This document shows, in pieces, positions 1 through 13,437 of a DNA stretch of 64,000 nt. The first letter of the stretch is position 1; each line of letters begins with the position of its first letter. The DNA lies in assembly GCA_013399855.1 (NCBI GenBank), contig VXAY01001955.1, positions 66,504-130,503 of the forward strand. The letters run 5' to 3'. The stretch comes from Oxyruncus cristatus. Taxonomy: Eukaryota; Chordata; Aves; Passeriformes; Cotingidae. A model generated the notes under the pieces. It did not search any database. It saw nothing but the letters and a program-made list of their open reading frames with translations, and was not told the DNA's origin. A program made the position numbers and the translations under genes.

Positions 1-730
1 TTTTTCATTTTGTCCTTTTTTTTCCTTGGGACAGGGTATGTCCTGTATAAGAAGAACACAAATATTAGCTTTATAAATGCATTCTGTAAATCATAAACAG
101 CATGAGTTCTGTGCCCCAAGTATATGAGCACATATATCTTTGCAATCACTAAGTGAACACCCACAGAAATTAACATGCTGCACTGGCGAACAGGTATGGT
201 CTCAATAATCATAAGATAACCATGTTGTGGATTGTTCATTTCTACAGTTATGGGAATATTCATTTTGTGGACATGTGTATACACCCAGGTCCTCATGGCC
301 CAGAGAATTTACTTACCTACAAACATACCTTACTTGAAAACTTTTAGGAGAAGCTGTTGTAGTACAATGAAGGATATTCTATTTTAACCTCCACCTAATT
401 TTAGCTGTTTGACAAAGCAAGGATGAAAGGAAAATTTGAATTGTAATTTTAAATTTGGAATGAAAATTCTGGTTACCTTTAAATGGAGGTACGTGCCTCA
501 CATGAGATGTACGGCTACTAGGGTTTAGAATCTAGCAAACAAAGATGTGAAGGAATACATGAGTAGCTATAGGTCTGCTGTGTTTTGCATCCACTATCAT
601 AATTTTCCACCCCCCCCAAAGAAAATGAGAGAATTATTACTGAAGAGAAAGTATATATTTTAGGCTTTACTTCCCTTAGTAATGGAAAATCAGTAGAGTA
701 TACTTTCGTTTTGAGTAGGATAGATTCGAC
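1..730. other. Non-coding AT-rich stretch
   Basis: I see no gene, RNA or recognisable transposon here. The only low-complexity feature is a short run of C at about 609-617. The first recognisable element begins just after this segment. Confidence 0.6.
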
Positions 731-2160
731 CCTAGGAGAGAGGAGAGGTCCCAGCTGACTGGAATTTGGTGAACACTGTCCCAGTTTTCAAAAAAGCAAA
801 AAGGATGACCCTGGAAACTACAGGCCTGTCCATCTCACTTCAGTGCCTGGTAAGGTTATGGAGAGAATTATTCTGGAAAGTGTTGAAAAACACCTGAAGG
901 ACAACACAGTCATTCGTCACAGCCAGCACAGTTACATGAGAGGGAAGTCCTGCTCATCAAATCTGATTTCCTTTAATGAGAAGGTAACCCACACAGTTGA
1001 TCAAGGGAAGCCATTTGATGTAATCCTTTTGGATTTCAGCAAAGCTTTCGATACTGTGCCTGACAGAGTGTCCTTCCAGACAAAATGTCCAGCACACAGA
1101 AAATACACCATGCAGTGAGCGAGCAATTGGCTCACAGGTTGAGCACAGAGGGTAATAGTGAATGGGGTAATGTCAGACTGCTGACCTAGTCACTGGTCAC
1201 TAGTGGGATTTTGCAGGGCTCCATCCTAGGCCCTGTGCTCTTCAACATCTTCATGAATAACTTGGAGCCAGAAGCAAGTTTATAGATTATATGAAATTGG
1301 GAGGAGCTGCTGACTCCCTGGAAGGCAGGGAGGCCCTGCAGAGAGACCTCAACAGATTAGAGGACTGGGCAATCACCAACCATATGAAGTTCAAGGGAAA
1401 GTGATGGGCACATGGGATGGGGCAACCCTGGATGTTTATACAGACTGGGGAATGAGATGCTGGAAAGCAGTGCCACAGAAAAGGACCTGGGGGTTCTGTT
1501 CAGTGACAAGCTGAATATGAGTCAGCAGTGCCCTGGCAGACAGGAGGGCCAACCATGTCCTGAGAGGCATCAGGCAAAGCTGTTTGATGGAAGTGAGTGT
1601 GTCACTCTGCTCTGCACTGGGGCAGCCTCACCTTGAATATTGTGGCAGTTTTGGGCACCACAATGTAAGAAAGACACTAAGTTATTAGAGAGCATCCAAT
1701 GGAAGGGAACAAAGGTGGTGAAGGGCCTTGACGGGAAGCTGTATGAAGAGTGGCTGAGGGCACTTGGTGTGTTCAGCCCGGAGAAGAGGAGCCTGAGGGG
1801 AGATCTGATCTCAGTCCACAACTTCCTGATGAGGGAAAGTGGAAGGACAGGCACCGATCTCTTCACTGTGGTGACCAGTGACGGGACCCAAAGGAATGGC
1901 CTAAAGTTGTGTCAGAGGAGGTTCAGGTTGGATGGTAGAAAAAGGTTTTTCATCCAGAGGGTGGTTGGGCACTGGAATAGGCTCTCTGGGAAGGTGATCC
2001 CAGCACCAAGCCTGCCAAAGGTCAAGAGGTGTTTGGGCAATGCTCTCAGGCACATGGTGTGACTCTTGGGGGTGGTTCTGTGCAGGGCTAGTAGTTGGAT
2101 TCCATGACCCTTTTGGGTCCCTTCCAACCCAGAATATTCTGTGATTCTGTCGTTCTGCGA
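731..2160 (+). mobile_element. CR1 LINE, 5'-truncated, decayed ORF2
   Basis: Plus-strand translation gives CR1 ORF2 pieces in order. At 780-1118 is the start of the reverse transcriptase, with a PGNYRPV-like stretch, a VMERIILE helix and the block ILLDFSKAFDTV, which holds the first catalytic aspartate of the RT palm. At 1640-2062 is the C-terminal tail, with QFWAPQ, an EKRSLRGDLI block and a HWNRLSG block. The 3' end at about 2090-2160 has the CR1 signature: a 'ccttccaacc' box followed by tandem copies of an ATTCTGTG-type octamer. The second palm motif region near 1270-1300 is broken by stop codons and frameshifts, so the copy is dead. CR1 elements are usually 5'-truncated and lack target-site duplications, as here. 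Confidence 0.93.
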
Positions 2161-5100
2161 CTTTTGTGTCACAGTCACATTTCAGAAGTACAAGAATAAA
2201 TTGTAACAGTGGGTAGGTTTAGGCTTCTGCATTTCAGCAAATCTCATACTTGGGATCAGTATTTTACAGAAGGCGTATTATAGTTAACATACAGGGCTGT
2301 ATGACAAAAACGGTCAACTGGGTGCAGGATGCCAAAAAGGTGACTGTTACACCATTTTTATACTTGATCATCTAGAACATATAACTTCTGTGCTCATGAC
2401 AGCATTCTGTGTCTTTGTACTGGAAAATACACAAGTTAGAAATATCTGATTCCAAATATCAAGAACAGACATATATTTTTAAAGAGAAAAAGAAGACAAA
2501 GTAGTTTTTCTATGGTTTTGCCAGTTTTAACAAGCAGATCCTTCTGTATTGCACCTATGTGCACACATAGATAAATGAGAAAACTCAAATTTCCAGAGTT
2601 GTAAATTAACTTATTTTTCTGAAATGGGTCTCCTATAGTGTATAAGGACTTTTTTCCCCTTATCAAAGAGACTTTTTCACACATTTGTACATTCAGATGA
2701 ATGTTTTATAATATCTGAAAAATTGTGGTCATGAGAAAACAGAAGAAAAGGGAAAAGTGATGACAATTTGGCTGAAGTCCCAGCAGAAACAGGCAAAGCT
2801 CTGTAGAGAACTGACATTAAACCTGTTACATACACATATTACACTACATATTTACACAAATTTAATGTAGACAATCCTATCTCACTAGAATAGACTAGAG
2901 TATAACTCCTCTTTGGCTAAGTGAAGCTGTAACAGACTGCTCCAGCCACGGATAACCTTATATAATAGGCTGCCAGAAATGCAGGTTTACAAATTCTGTG
3001 AGATTTTGTAAACTGAAGTGCCGTAGGCTTAGGCATCAAGTGTTTGACCTCTCTAGTTCTCAGGAAGGCTGAAAATGGATAGAGGATATAAGAAACAGAT
3101 ACAGCCCAGATTTTCACCTTTTGCCAGTCTGCTTGCTGGAATAGGTTGCTGAAAGGAGTATTAGATTAGACTTATCCTAACTGACAAAGTAGTGGGAATG
3201 ATTGCAGAAAAATTAAAATCAACTACTTGGAGAACTAGAGGTTTTCCAAAATATATAGACACAAACCCCAAATATCAGCTTAAAGAAAGTAAATTCCTGA
3301 GTCAAAGAGGAAAAAAAAATAGAGAAAAAACCTGAAAATGTGCACTTTTGGTATAATTCTGATAGAGAAAAAGAGGAAAGATTTATATCACACAGTGTAA
3401 ATAATGAGAAACTACATTCAGCTTACTGGTATGTGTTGAAATCAATGAAGTTATACCAGCTAAAAGCTTTCTATGACATTTATCTGTGGCAGTCCTTCCT
3501 TACAGATTGAGATCCACTGAGTAACATAGAATTTCTCATTCCTCCCATTCTTATAAAAGTATTATGTTTTAATTTCTGTAATTAACTTCAAGTTATTAAA
3601 ACAAAATTTGTTATGAGAAGATAGGTCCAAAGTCAAGTCAATAATAACATTTTCTGAGTAATACTTATCATAGACTTGGGTAAATCACCCCAGAAATGGA
3701 TTTTGCTTTCAACAGACAATAAATATTCTAACTGTATTAAAAGTTTATCTGGAAATTTCCTGTCAAAAAATCCCATCATAATAAAAAACACCTTTGACAT
3801 GTACCTTACTGTGTGGTAAGACGAATTCCATAGACATTGTGATTACTCAGCAAGCACAAGTACATTGGACTTTACTATAAAAAGTATTGTTCTGAAAACT
3901 CTGCATGACGGAATCCAGTGAATCTCTGTAAGTAAGCACCTATCTGAGACTTCAGAGAGTGTTAAAAAATCAATATACATGCTCCAAATTAGTATTTTAT
4001 AATTGCCAAGACTAAGCAGACACCAAATCTCATCTTTCTTTTTAAAATAAAAATGGCATGAAAAACAGTATCTTCATTTTTATTTTAATTATTGGATCAC
4101 AAGATATTCCCTCTTGCTACCAGAGACAACATTTTGTTTTCTATCACTCTGTGCTAGCAGGAATTTCCCACAGCTGTTGCTTTAGGAAGCTTAAGAATTT
4201 CCTGGTATTCTTACCTGAATTGTAACCCAAGTGTAATCGTACCTTTGTTATGAGACCTTTTGAAAAAGGGAATGAGTGGCCCAAGTTCATAGTTACTCAA
4301 CTTTGTGAGAAAGAAGTCCAGTAGCTACCAACTTGGGTTATGGCCAGGATGGAGAATAAGTGATGACTAAAACAAATCATCTCATGACTCGATGAACAGC
4401 AGTCCCAAGTGAGGCTCTTTTAGCTCTCCTGGGCAGCTGTGCCAACACCTCTCTCCCAGTGGGATCCCTTTTAGAGATTGACAGCTCTCCAGTGTGCAAT
4501 GCATGAAAGACTGCCACTGATGATGAAGCCTGAGCCAATACTGCCCCCACAGACATATATGCTCCTTGAGGTGGAATCCATGCCCATTCAGAAGCACTAA
4601 GGGATTTGATATGAGTATTTGACTGAACTTGAGGGAATTTTTGATAGGGTCCTTTAAACACATGGATATAAATGTATATAACTCTTTATCTGTGCCCCTA
4701 TGTGGGAGTTGGTTATGATATGAATGTTGTTATCCTGAATCCATTATTAAGTCACTGTTATAATTCTAGAAAATATTTTTGAATAACTGTATAAATGTTA
4801 AATTAGTCAATGATTAAGTGCTGCTGAACTCTTTTGAACCCATATCTTTTTGTATCCATCCTTTGCATTTTTTCACTTTTGCATTCCCAGTCTCCATGTA
4901 TACTGTTCTAAATTGATTCTAATCTGACTTCCTTGTGTATTGTTCATCTCTGTAGTAACAGAGTGAATCTTGTCATCGAACTCTATTAAAATTGCACTTT
5001 CACAAACTTATATTAAACTCTGTTTTTTGACAATCACTTTGATGACAATTCTTTAAGGAGCCTAACCATTCATTCGTGGCATGAGTTTGTCAAGCACAGG

Positions 5101-8100
5101 CCTCAGTGCCCAAACAGATGTGAACACACAAGAGCAGTTAGTAGTTTAGTCACACTACTCTTAACTACTCCAGCAGTGGAACAAGGTCAGACCTGTATAA
5201 TAAGAGGTGATTTGCATTTTAGGTGTGATTTTTGCTATTTGGATTGCATGTGTTTTCACAGTTGGCGAATATTGTAACAACCCCTGTGACTCCATTACTT
5301 CTAGTGTGGACTCCTGAGAAACATAAATGTGGTGTAACATTGTGCCCACAAAAGCTGAGTATCTCCCTGTGGCTGGTAATGCACTCTGCAGAAGGGAATG
5401 TTAACATGTATGTTAACATTTGGAGAAAATGTCATATAACTCATCATCTTTTGATCCAATCATTTGCAGATCAGTGTAGGATGAAGGACTGTTGGCTCTT
5501 GTCCATCAGATTTGGTCTTTGTTCTGCTGTAGAATGTACTAGCAGTCGCGAAGTCAAACTAAGAGGAGCTTAGGGAATTTAGACAAGTCCATCCTCTAAA
5601 TAATGTCTGGCATGACTGAATCTTCAAATGGGTCACTTATTATGGGTTGATTTCAGGCATATCTATGTTCACCGCAGTAAAGCAATGTACGTCAGTCTGA
5701 AGAAAATGCAGGAATTCTGTAGTGTAGTATATTATAGTATTGCTACTGAACTTCTTTCAGGACGAAATAGGCTCTTGAAGTGAACTACATGTCTGATACA
5801 CCTCAGAGTGTCACATGTATGCTGCATAAAAAGTAAGGCTTAGTTTAACTTGATATATACTGGAAATTAAATTTAGCAGCAAAAAAAGTATTTAGCATGC
5901 TGAGAAATAATACAAACACTTAACACATGTTCCATGTTAACTGTAAATCAGATTTTAATTGAAAGTGAAAAATGTTTTATTGTTCCATTTTTTACAGAAT
6001 CCTTGTATATCTGGCTCTGGGAAGCAGTTTTTAGGAAAATTCTAGGCACAACACTACTGAATTTGTTTCCAAGCAACAAACCTCTAGTTCCAAGACTCAT
6101 GGTCAAGTTCCTATAAATGCAGTTAGACGAGTGATCCCCAAAGCAAAAGCAATTGATGAGTGTTTGTCAGTTTTTGTAAAATTAGTACAGCAGACAATTT
6201 TATAGGAAATGCTTCAGACATTGCGCTACTTTTTACAATGTGTGTCCTTGTAGTTGAAAAGAACAGCACCAAAGCAGTTGGGAAAATGCTGGAGTTTTAT
6301 GAAGTGTCACATATTGAAGGAAGAGAGGACAAGTGAGAGGACAAGAAGTCCCCAGTGTGCAGCACTGATCAGACTGTGATAGTGTGTGAGCCAACAAATT
6401 GGCTCTGAAGTAGGTCATGCACTAGGACTTCCAGAATGGGATAATCAAAATTGCTCAGGAGAGGTGGGATTTTTCTGTCCTTCAACCTGGAAGTGCTTTC
6501 GTTGATTATTGTTTCAAAGTAATCTTAAAATCTTGGAGTTTGTTGTTTCTAACTTTTCTGTTGTTAACAGACAACTTTTCTGTTGTTGTTTTCTGAGTTA
6601 ACTGTGACGGGAGTGATTTGCACCTTGTCATGGTAAACATGGTTAAACACAGCCGACTGAGCAGTGTAAAGAGCCTATCTTATGAAGCTTGACATTCTAT
6701 TTCTGTTCTATTTCTTCATACAAACAAGACATACTTTCCCTAGTCCATCCCCTCCCCAAGGGCTACCTTTTTAATTCTTCTTTGAAGAAAGCAGTGTCTG
6801 AATGACAAAAATCTCTTCTCTTACTGTTTTCTTCTGTGGATGACCACCCGCAATAAACTTGAAGAAGAGCTTTTACTGGCCAAAGAGATTTAATTTCGCT
6901 ATTTCTTCAGTAATTTTCTTAGGTGGATTTTTATTACCTTTATGAACTCTAATGTTTCAGTGGGTTTTATATTTTTCTGAAGACAGCTGCTTTGTCAGTA
7001 AAGTGTCGCTTAAGTATGACTACTCAAATCTGTTATTTTCTAGATTAAAAGAACTTGTATATTGAAAGAAGTTTTGCTGCTCCTGGGGAAGAGGTCTACT
7101 GATTTAATATTTACTGAGTTCCAAAGACATTTTAAGACTATATAGTCAGTGGACATGCATTGCTCTCTAATTGGAATTTTAACATGTTGCTCTTCATAAT
7201 TGAATTTCATTCTAAAAATACTACAGAGATTCCATGATACGACCTCATTAGTGGCTGAGGTATCAAGAGCAGAATTTTTGTGTATATGTGCTTAATCCCC
7301 AGCACTTCTTGCATTGTGTTTTCTTTCAAATGGCATTAATAAATTTCAACACTGCATGAATGGTTAAAATTAAGTATCTTGGAGTCTTTAATGTACATTT
7401 ACCTCTGAAAACCTGATAAACTAATAGACTGTCTACTATAAACATTACATACAGACTATTACAAATTGTTTAGTAAAAGTACAAGTCTTCTGTTTCTTAC
7501 CCATTCACTCTTTCCATTGATAAATATTTGTTTATGTCAAAACCCAACTTTGATGGCTGAAATCCCTCAAATCTGAGGTAACTCAAGTTACTTGAAAGAC
7601 TGCAGTGGTAAATAGTCCTATGCTGGCAATTCATTACTGTATATAATGTACTTTCAACATTTTAAATGCTGTGCATATAATTAGTATTTGTTATGGCATT
7701 ATTTGTATGCAATCTCTTTTGGAATAATGGCAATTAGCAATTTAGGGCTCAGATCTCATTGAATTTAGATCCATACTTAGCAAATCCAGACTAAAAATGA
7801 AATAATATAAATTTATAGCATGTGTAATCAAGATTAAGCTTAGGCTTTGTGGTAAGGAAAACAGATGTGGTTGGATTTTTTATTCTACGTTATTGAAAGT
7901 GTTTTAGTCAGATGCCCAAGCATTAATAATCTGTACTTTTTGTTTTGGTTTGGTTTGGGTTTTTTTACGGTTACCTGAGAAACTTCTTGCAGTTCAGTTT
8001 TCTGTTTAATAGTTACCAATAGCATTTTCCAAATAGTATCTTCTGTGACTTCTCAATCCAATGGATATAATCACTATTTTATTGCTCAATACTTGCAACT

Positions 8101-11100
8101 GTTTTTCTTCCAAGGTAACATCAGTATTTTCTAAAATCCTTCTATTTTCCTACTTCAGGTATTATTACATTCATTAACAGTCCAGATATTCTCACAGTAG
8201 GTCAAGCAAAGAAGTCTCAGTGATTATTCCTGGTTAACTTTTGCTCTGTTTCCAATAAAGAAAAAAAAAAAAAAGTCTGTTACAGTTATAGGAGCAAGAG
8301 GAATGTGTAATGTTTTCAATCCTTTCACTGTCTGTCATTCCATTTTAGTGTTTTAAACTGGGTTTTAATCAACTGTAAATAACCAGTATGAGAATAGTGA
8401 CGGTGTCAAATTGTGGGAGACCTAAAGGTGTTATGTTCTGAATTAACATACATTTATCAAAAAAATACCAAAAGGCTTCAATTACTGTTGTGCTGGTGGT
8501 GCTGTTACAAGCACAACAAAGACTCTGGGTTCGCTTCTTACATTGGTGACTGATCTAGGAGTTTTCAAATTGTGGCTGGGCGTTAAAAAGAGAAAATCAA
8601 AATAACAGAGGAAGAAAATCCAACAGTTGTTTTTAGAAATGCTAATATAAAATAAACTCACTTCAAAGTAGAAATTAACTATATTATAGAAAATCAGTTA
8701 GCACTTACATGACCAGAAAAAAAGATCCTCTTTTTTATATTCAATAGCAGGACGTAGAGGTCAGGTAGCAGTTTTGTAGGATAGAATTTAGAACAAGGAG
8801 CTCTTGCAGAAAAATTAACAATGCTGGAGTTAGTGTAAGGTTTAATATTGTACTTAAAGTTTGAGCTATTCCAGTTTCTGTATCACTTAAATTATTTACC
8901 TTGCTTATTTCTCTGCTCAAGCTGTTCAACACTAGTTGGGGTTAGTTCCTAGAAACCACATTTTTCTCTAAGTTTTAATATATCCTAAAACTATTTATCA
9001 CTTTAATGTGGACCCTCCACCACCAGAGTTCTGGTTTTTTTTTTTTCCCACTGTAACACCCACGTATAACAAGCAATTATAATGTAACTGCTGTATCAGA
9101 CTACCTTTATTTTCATAGTTAGTTATTAGAGTGTCTCATGATATTATTTATAATTTCTTCTTATTCTGGGTTATTTTTATACTCATAATAAAAATCTTTG
9201 CTATCATTTTTATTTCATTCTATGAAACTTGTAAATCCATATGAAGTTTTAAGCTACCATATTTTCTGTTTCATCATTTTCTGTTTTCAAAACTTCCTGT
9301 GTACTGAGGAATGTAATACACTATAACTGATGCAATTTCAATCTCATTAAAAAGTAAGGGCAAAACTCATTTAAATTTTCTGAACAGATGTAAATAGATG
9401 AGTGGTATTGGCTCATGTGACCAAGGGCTGGGAGACAGGAACATATAGTGTTATGGAAGATAATGACCTACTTCCTAATTCCCATTTCCACCCACCCAGC
9501 CGTTGCTATAACTTGAAGAATAAAATATTCTCAGTTTTTTCAACTCCATGATCCTGCAGTCCCTGGAGAGACATGCTTTAATGGATGTCCTGTTCCTCCT
9601 AACCCTCAACCTATTGCTACTGAAATCTCTCATTCTGGGATACTGAAACCTCCCATCACTGTTGTATGCAGGTGTCTCTCTTCACAATTCCCTGCCTCAA
9701 ATATGGAAACACATGCCACTTAAAGAGGACAATTCATAAAGTGTTGAAGATTGTCTGAACTCAGGTTACCACACTTTTTTTTGTCATTAATTTGAAAGAT
9801 TATTGTTTAACTTTTTCACAATTATTCTCTTCTAAACATCAAAGATCAAAGTTAAATGAGAAAACTAATATCTGCCATCAAACATGATAAAAAAGAAAGG
9901 ATAAATTAGGGATTTCAGGTTATAGTTGTTTGTGCTATTTACTATTTTTCCAGTCTGAAGTGCTCCTACCATGCCTTACTCTATCACTTGCTGCTGAACA
10001 TTGTTGGCTCCTGCAATTCACTAACAGATGGAGAAACGAAAGGGGACTGCCTCATCATCAACAAAAGTTCCTTACACACCAGAGCAGCATACCTTTGACA
10101 GTTGTTCATTATTCTTACCTTTATAAGGAGGCACTGAAGAGACAACCAAGGGAAGGTTCAGGCTGGATTCTCAATTCATGGTCACTAGATGGAGCATGGT
10201 CTAGAAAAAGAAGCCTGACTGTGGAATTTTCATGTGCTTTGATTTGCTCAATCCTTTTAAGGACATTATTGTACTTTTGGGCTGTTGGAACATGCTTTTC
10301 TAGAAATTCAGAATGGTGATGATCCAGCTGGCAGCTGTTAAAAATACTTTCTGCCCTTTCTGTTAAAGTGTCGATTTTACTATATACACCTTGAGATTCA
10401 TGTGAACAGTTTTCTTTGCTTATTTATTGTTGCTTGCTGGGATTGTCTTTATTATATCTGCAAGACAAATGTCTAGACTCTACAAACACATCACAACTGT
10501 AAAGCTACCTCTGTGTGTTGATATGGTTTAAAACTGCCTATATTTAGGAGTGATATCTGGAAATCATGCCATAGCTTTATGTAAACAATACATCCATGAA
10601 ATGATACTGATGTAGTGGTGGTGTGATGAATTTAACTCCAATTTAAGCTCAGATGGTCACATAAATAAGCATGAACTTTGTTGTTTATCATTTAAGAGTA
10701 AAATGTTATTACTGTTTTATTTGACTGATATTTATCTGTAAGTTCCTTATTCTTCTCATAAAGCAATGTCATGTTCACAGACTGTTAATGATATAGTCAC
10801 CCTGATGGACTGCGTTCTGTATCTTCTTTTTGTTATACAACTAGCAGCCATAAAGTTTTGCATTAATTTCAGCTCACAGGGTGGTGCTTTTCCCGACTCA
10901 AACTCAGTATAAGGCTTGTCTGTATGTTTTTACTTTATATCTGTTAAATGACTTGATAGTAGTATTATGCAAGACTTTTAAAATTAAAAAGTCATTACAA
11001 ATTAATACCATCACTGTGTTACCCATTTTACTAAGTGTAGTGGTGGATTCAGTAAAAAATAGTATAACATTGTGGAGAATCACAAACCTTACAGGAGATC

Positions 11101-12787
11101 TGTGCCAGAGCAAAGTACATAAGAAACTGAGATAACGAGATATATAGAAGTCAATAGAAACTAGGACTCCTGCAACACAGGTTTTTTTAAGACTTTGTCA
11201 GAGATTTCAATCAATCTGTGCTTAGATGGCAAAGTTAAATATCTACTACTGCTTAACTTGTAGCCATGCAACCTTGGGGTTTGCTCTGTGAACAATGACA
11301 AAATTCAGTGACTTCAAATGGATGATTTCAAAGAGAAAAACTAGCTGATGGATTATTTCTTCTCTCCAGGAGTGGAGAAAGTGGGCTGTAAGGAATTCTT
11401 TATACTTTCTGTCTTGCATAGTGACTTGGAGTAAGCAGAATGTAAAGGCAAGAAATACTTCATTTCAGTGATCTGTATTGCATTGAGATGAGGAGTAATT
11501 GCAGTATTACTAGCCATATTGAATTATTTAGAGGATAAGAACACCTGGAAATGCTTCCACTGAGAATGTGTTAGAGCAGAACTCAGTGAAGGCTGGGTGA
11601 TACAGTATACCGTGCCCCTTTTACTAAGATCACTGCAGAACTAGGCAGAAATCTTTTGCTCACATTTCCAGAATTTGTTTCCAGTACAGCACAGTAACAC
11701 TTAAAAGTGCGTGGTAAGGATTTAAGGAGTCACAATTGGCATGGGACTGTTTGAATACACAGGAAGAAGCATGCCATGACTTTGGAAGCATTAGAGTTGC
11801 ATTTCTAGTTCAGGGTGCGGAATTTAGCCTGAGGTAAAATTCCTGTTAAAAAGTTTTTCCCACACTGGCTGAATAAGGGGTTTTTTTTAGCAAAAGAAAG
11901 AATGTAAACCTAAATGTTCTTTTAACAAGGCAAAAGAAAGAAGGAAATCCTTCCTGGAGTCCTGACTGCTGGCTTGCTGGAGTATTGAGATTTCTCCCTG
12001 GACTGTATCTCCAAAACCCCTGTAAAAGCTGAGAAAATATATGAAGCTATTTCAAAGTCTGAAAACCTGGTTGTTGTGACTTCAGTCAAAGGCTTTGGTC
12101 AGGCTTCGGTCAGGAGGCTTAGTATTTCTATTTATCTAATGTGTATTATAGATAATTTGAAAGATTGCCAGTACTTCCTCTATTTTTCCCACCACCTACC
12201 ATTTGTATTCCATAGGTTATTCTGATTGAAGACAGAATGGAGTAATTCACACTATATTTCTGAATGATACAATCTATAAAAACTCAAATCTCCTTTTCCT
12301 GACCACCATCCTATGTCGCAACACCCTAATTCGTTTATTCCAGAGAAAGCTTGGCCCCTGAGATTGATATGACAGAGAATGGATTTTGAGCACACTTTCT
12401 AAGATTAGCCTTTGAAGTGCAGAGGTGATCAAGACACCCTATGGTTGGGTCCCCTATGCCCTTAAGGTGACATTTTCTATCCATACAGTTTCAGTCCAAA
12501 CTTCTTCATATAATGTGATGCTGTTTTCCTCTTCTAGAGTGTCTGTGGCACTGATAATTTACAAGAAGAAATGAAACCTGCTTGGATTTTGCAGAAAATG
12601 CAGTTTCTTCACAAGTCTGCAAGGCTTTTGCCTGAAGGCTGTATTCCTAGCTGGATTTTTTTGGTCAGAAGCAGCTCAGTAGTTTGCTTCAGAAGGGAAA
12701 CTGAAAACAAACTTGAAAAATATGGTGGCCTGGCATCTTCCAGTAAATGAGAGAACTCTGTGGCCATGTAGCTGTACCCAAAGAGTT
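2161..12787. other. Long AT-rich non-coding stretch
   Basis: About 10.6 kb with no exon chain, RNA gene or transposon I can support. Open frames in it are short and lack protein-like composition or splice context; the longest is about 129 codons, at 9930-10319. A moderately GC-richer segment at 4377-4670 is listed separately. Simple repeats are minor: a T/G-rich run near 7938-7968, an A run near 8262-8275, and a 15-nt direct repeat (aacttttctgttgtt) near 6551-6588. Confidence 0.55.
4377..4670 (-). other. Unexplained GC-richer segment, two overlapping open frames
   Basis: This roughly 290-bp block is clearly richer in GC than its flanks. On the minus strand two frames stay open over almost its whole length (about 93-94 codons each). 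I cannot match either to a known protein, and there are no convincing splice sites or a start context. It may be a decayed fragment of a retroelement or pseudogene, or chance in a locally GC-rich patch. Confidence 0.2.
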
Positions 12788-13437
12788 TCACAGAATCACA
12801 GATAGGTCAGGTGGGAAAGGACCACGGTGGATCATCTGATCCAACCTTCCTGCTCAAGCAGAGCGCAAAGCTCATCCTAGAGCACATGGCACAGCGTTGC
12901 ATACCGATGGTTCTTGATTTTTTTTCCATTAAGGGGGATTCCAAAAACTCTCTGGGCAACCTCTTCCAGTAAGAACAGGTTCCACCTGATCACCTGTGCA
13001 GTAATGTTTATCCTTATATTCAAGTGGAACTTACTGTGCTTCATTTTCTGCCCTCTGCCTCTTGTCTTATTGCTTCTCACCACCAAGAAGAGCCTGGCTC
13101 CTTCTGCTTGGCACCCTTCCTTTAGATATTTGCAGACAATGATGAGTTCCTCTCTCACTTGTCTCTTTTTGAGGCTGAGCAGGCCTGACTTTCTCAGCCT
13201 TTCCTCATAAAAGTGTTGCTCCAGTCTCCCAATCAACTTTGTTGCCCTCTGCTGGACCTGCTGCAGTCGTTCTTGTCCTGAGGAGCTCAGAAATGGACAC
13301 AGTATTTCACATGTGACCTCATCTGGGCTGAGCAGAGGGGCAGGATGACCTCCTGTGACCTGCTAGCAGGTCCCTTCCTGATGCAACCCAGGATACTGTT
13401 GACCTTCTTGGCCTCAAGGCCACACTGTTGGTTCGTG
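12788..13437 (-). mobile_element. CR1 LINE 3' fragment
   Basis: It begins on the plus strand with the reverse complement of the CR1 3' octamers (cacagaatcacagatagg) and the 'ggaaaggacc' box. It runs into the reverse complement of the ORF2 C-terminus, where the minus-strand frame at 12877-13236 contains ERLRKSGLLSLKKRQVREEL and a VIRWN block. The upstream part (13240-13437) matches the CR1 region encoding the lengthy 3' portion of ORF2, without an open frame. It is strongly diverged, so it is an old copy. Confidence 0.9.

Noticed and set aside
9930..10319. 129-codon plus-strand open frame
   Set aside because: Composition is not protein-like in a convincing way, I recognise no domain, and there is no promoter, splice or repeat context. 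It is within chance length for a 64-kb window.
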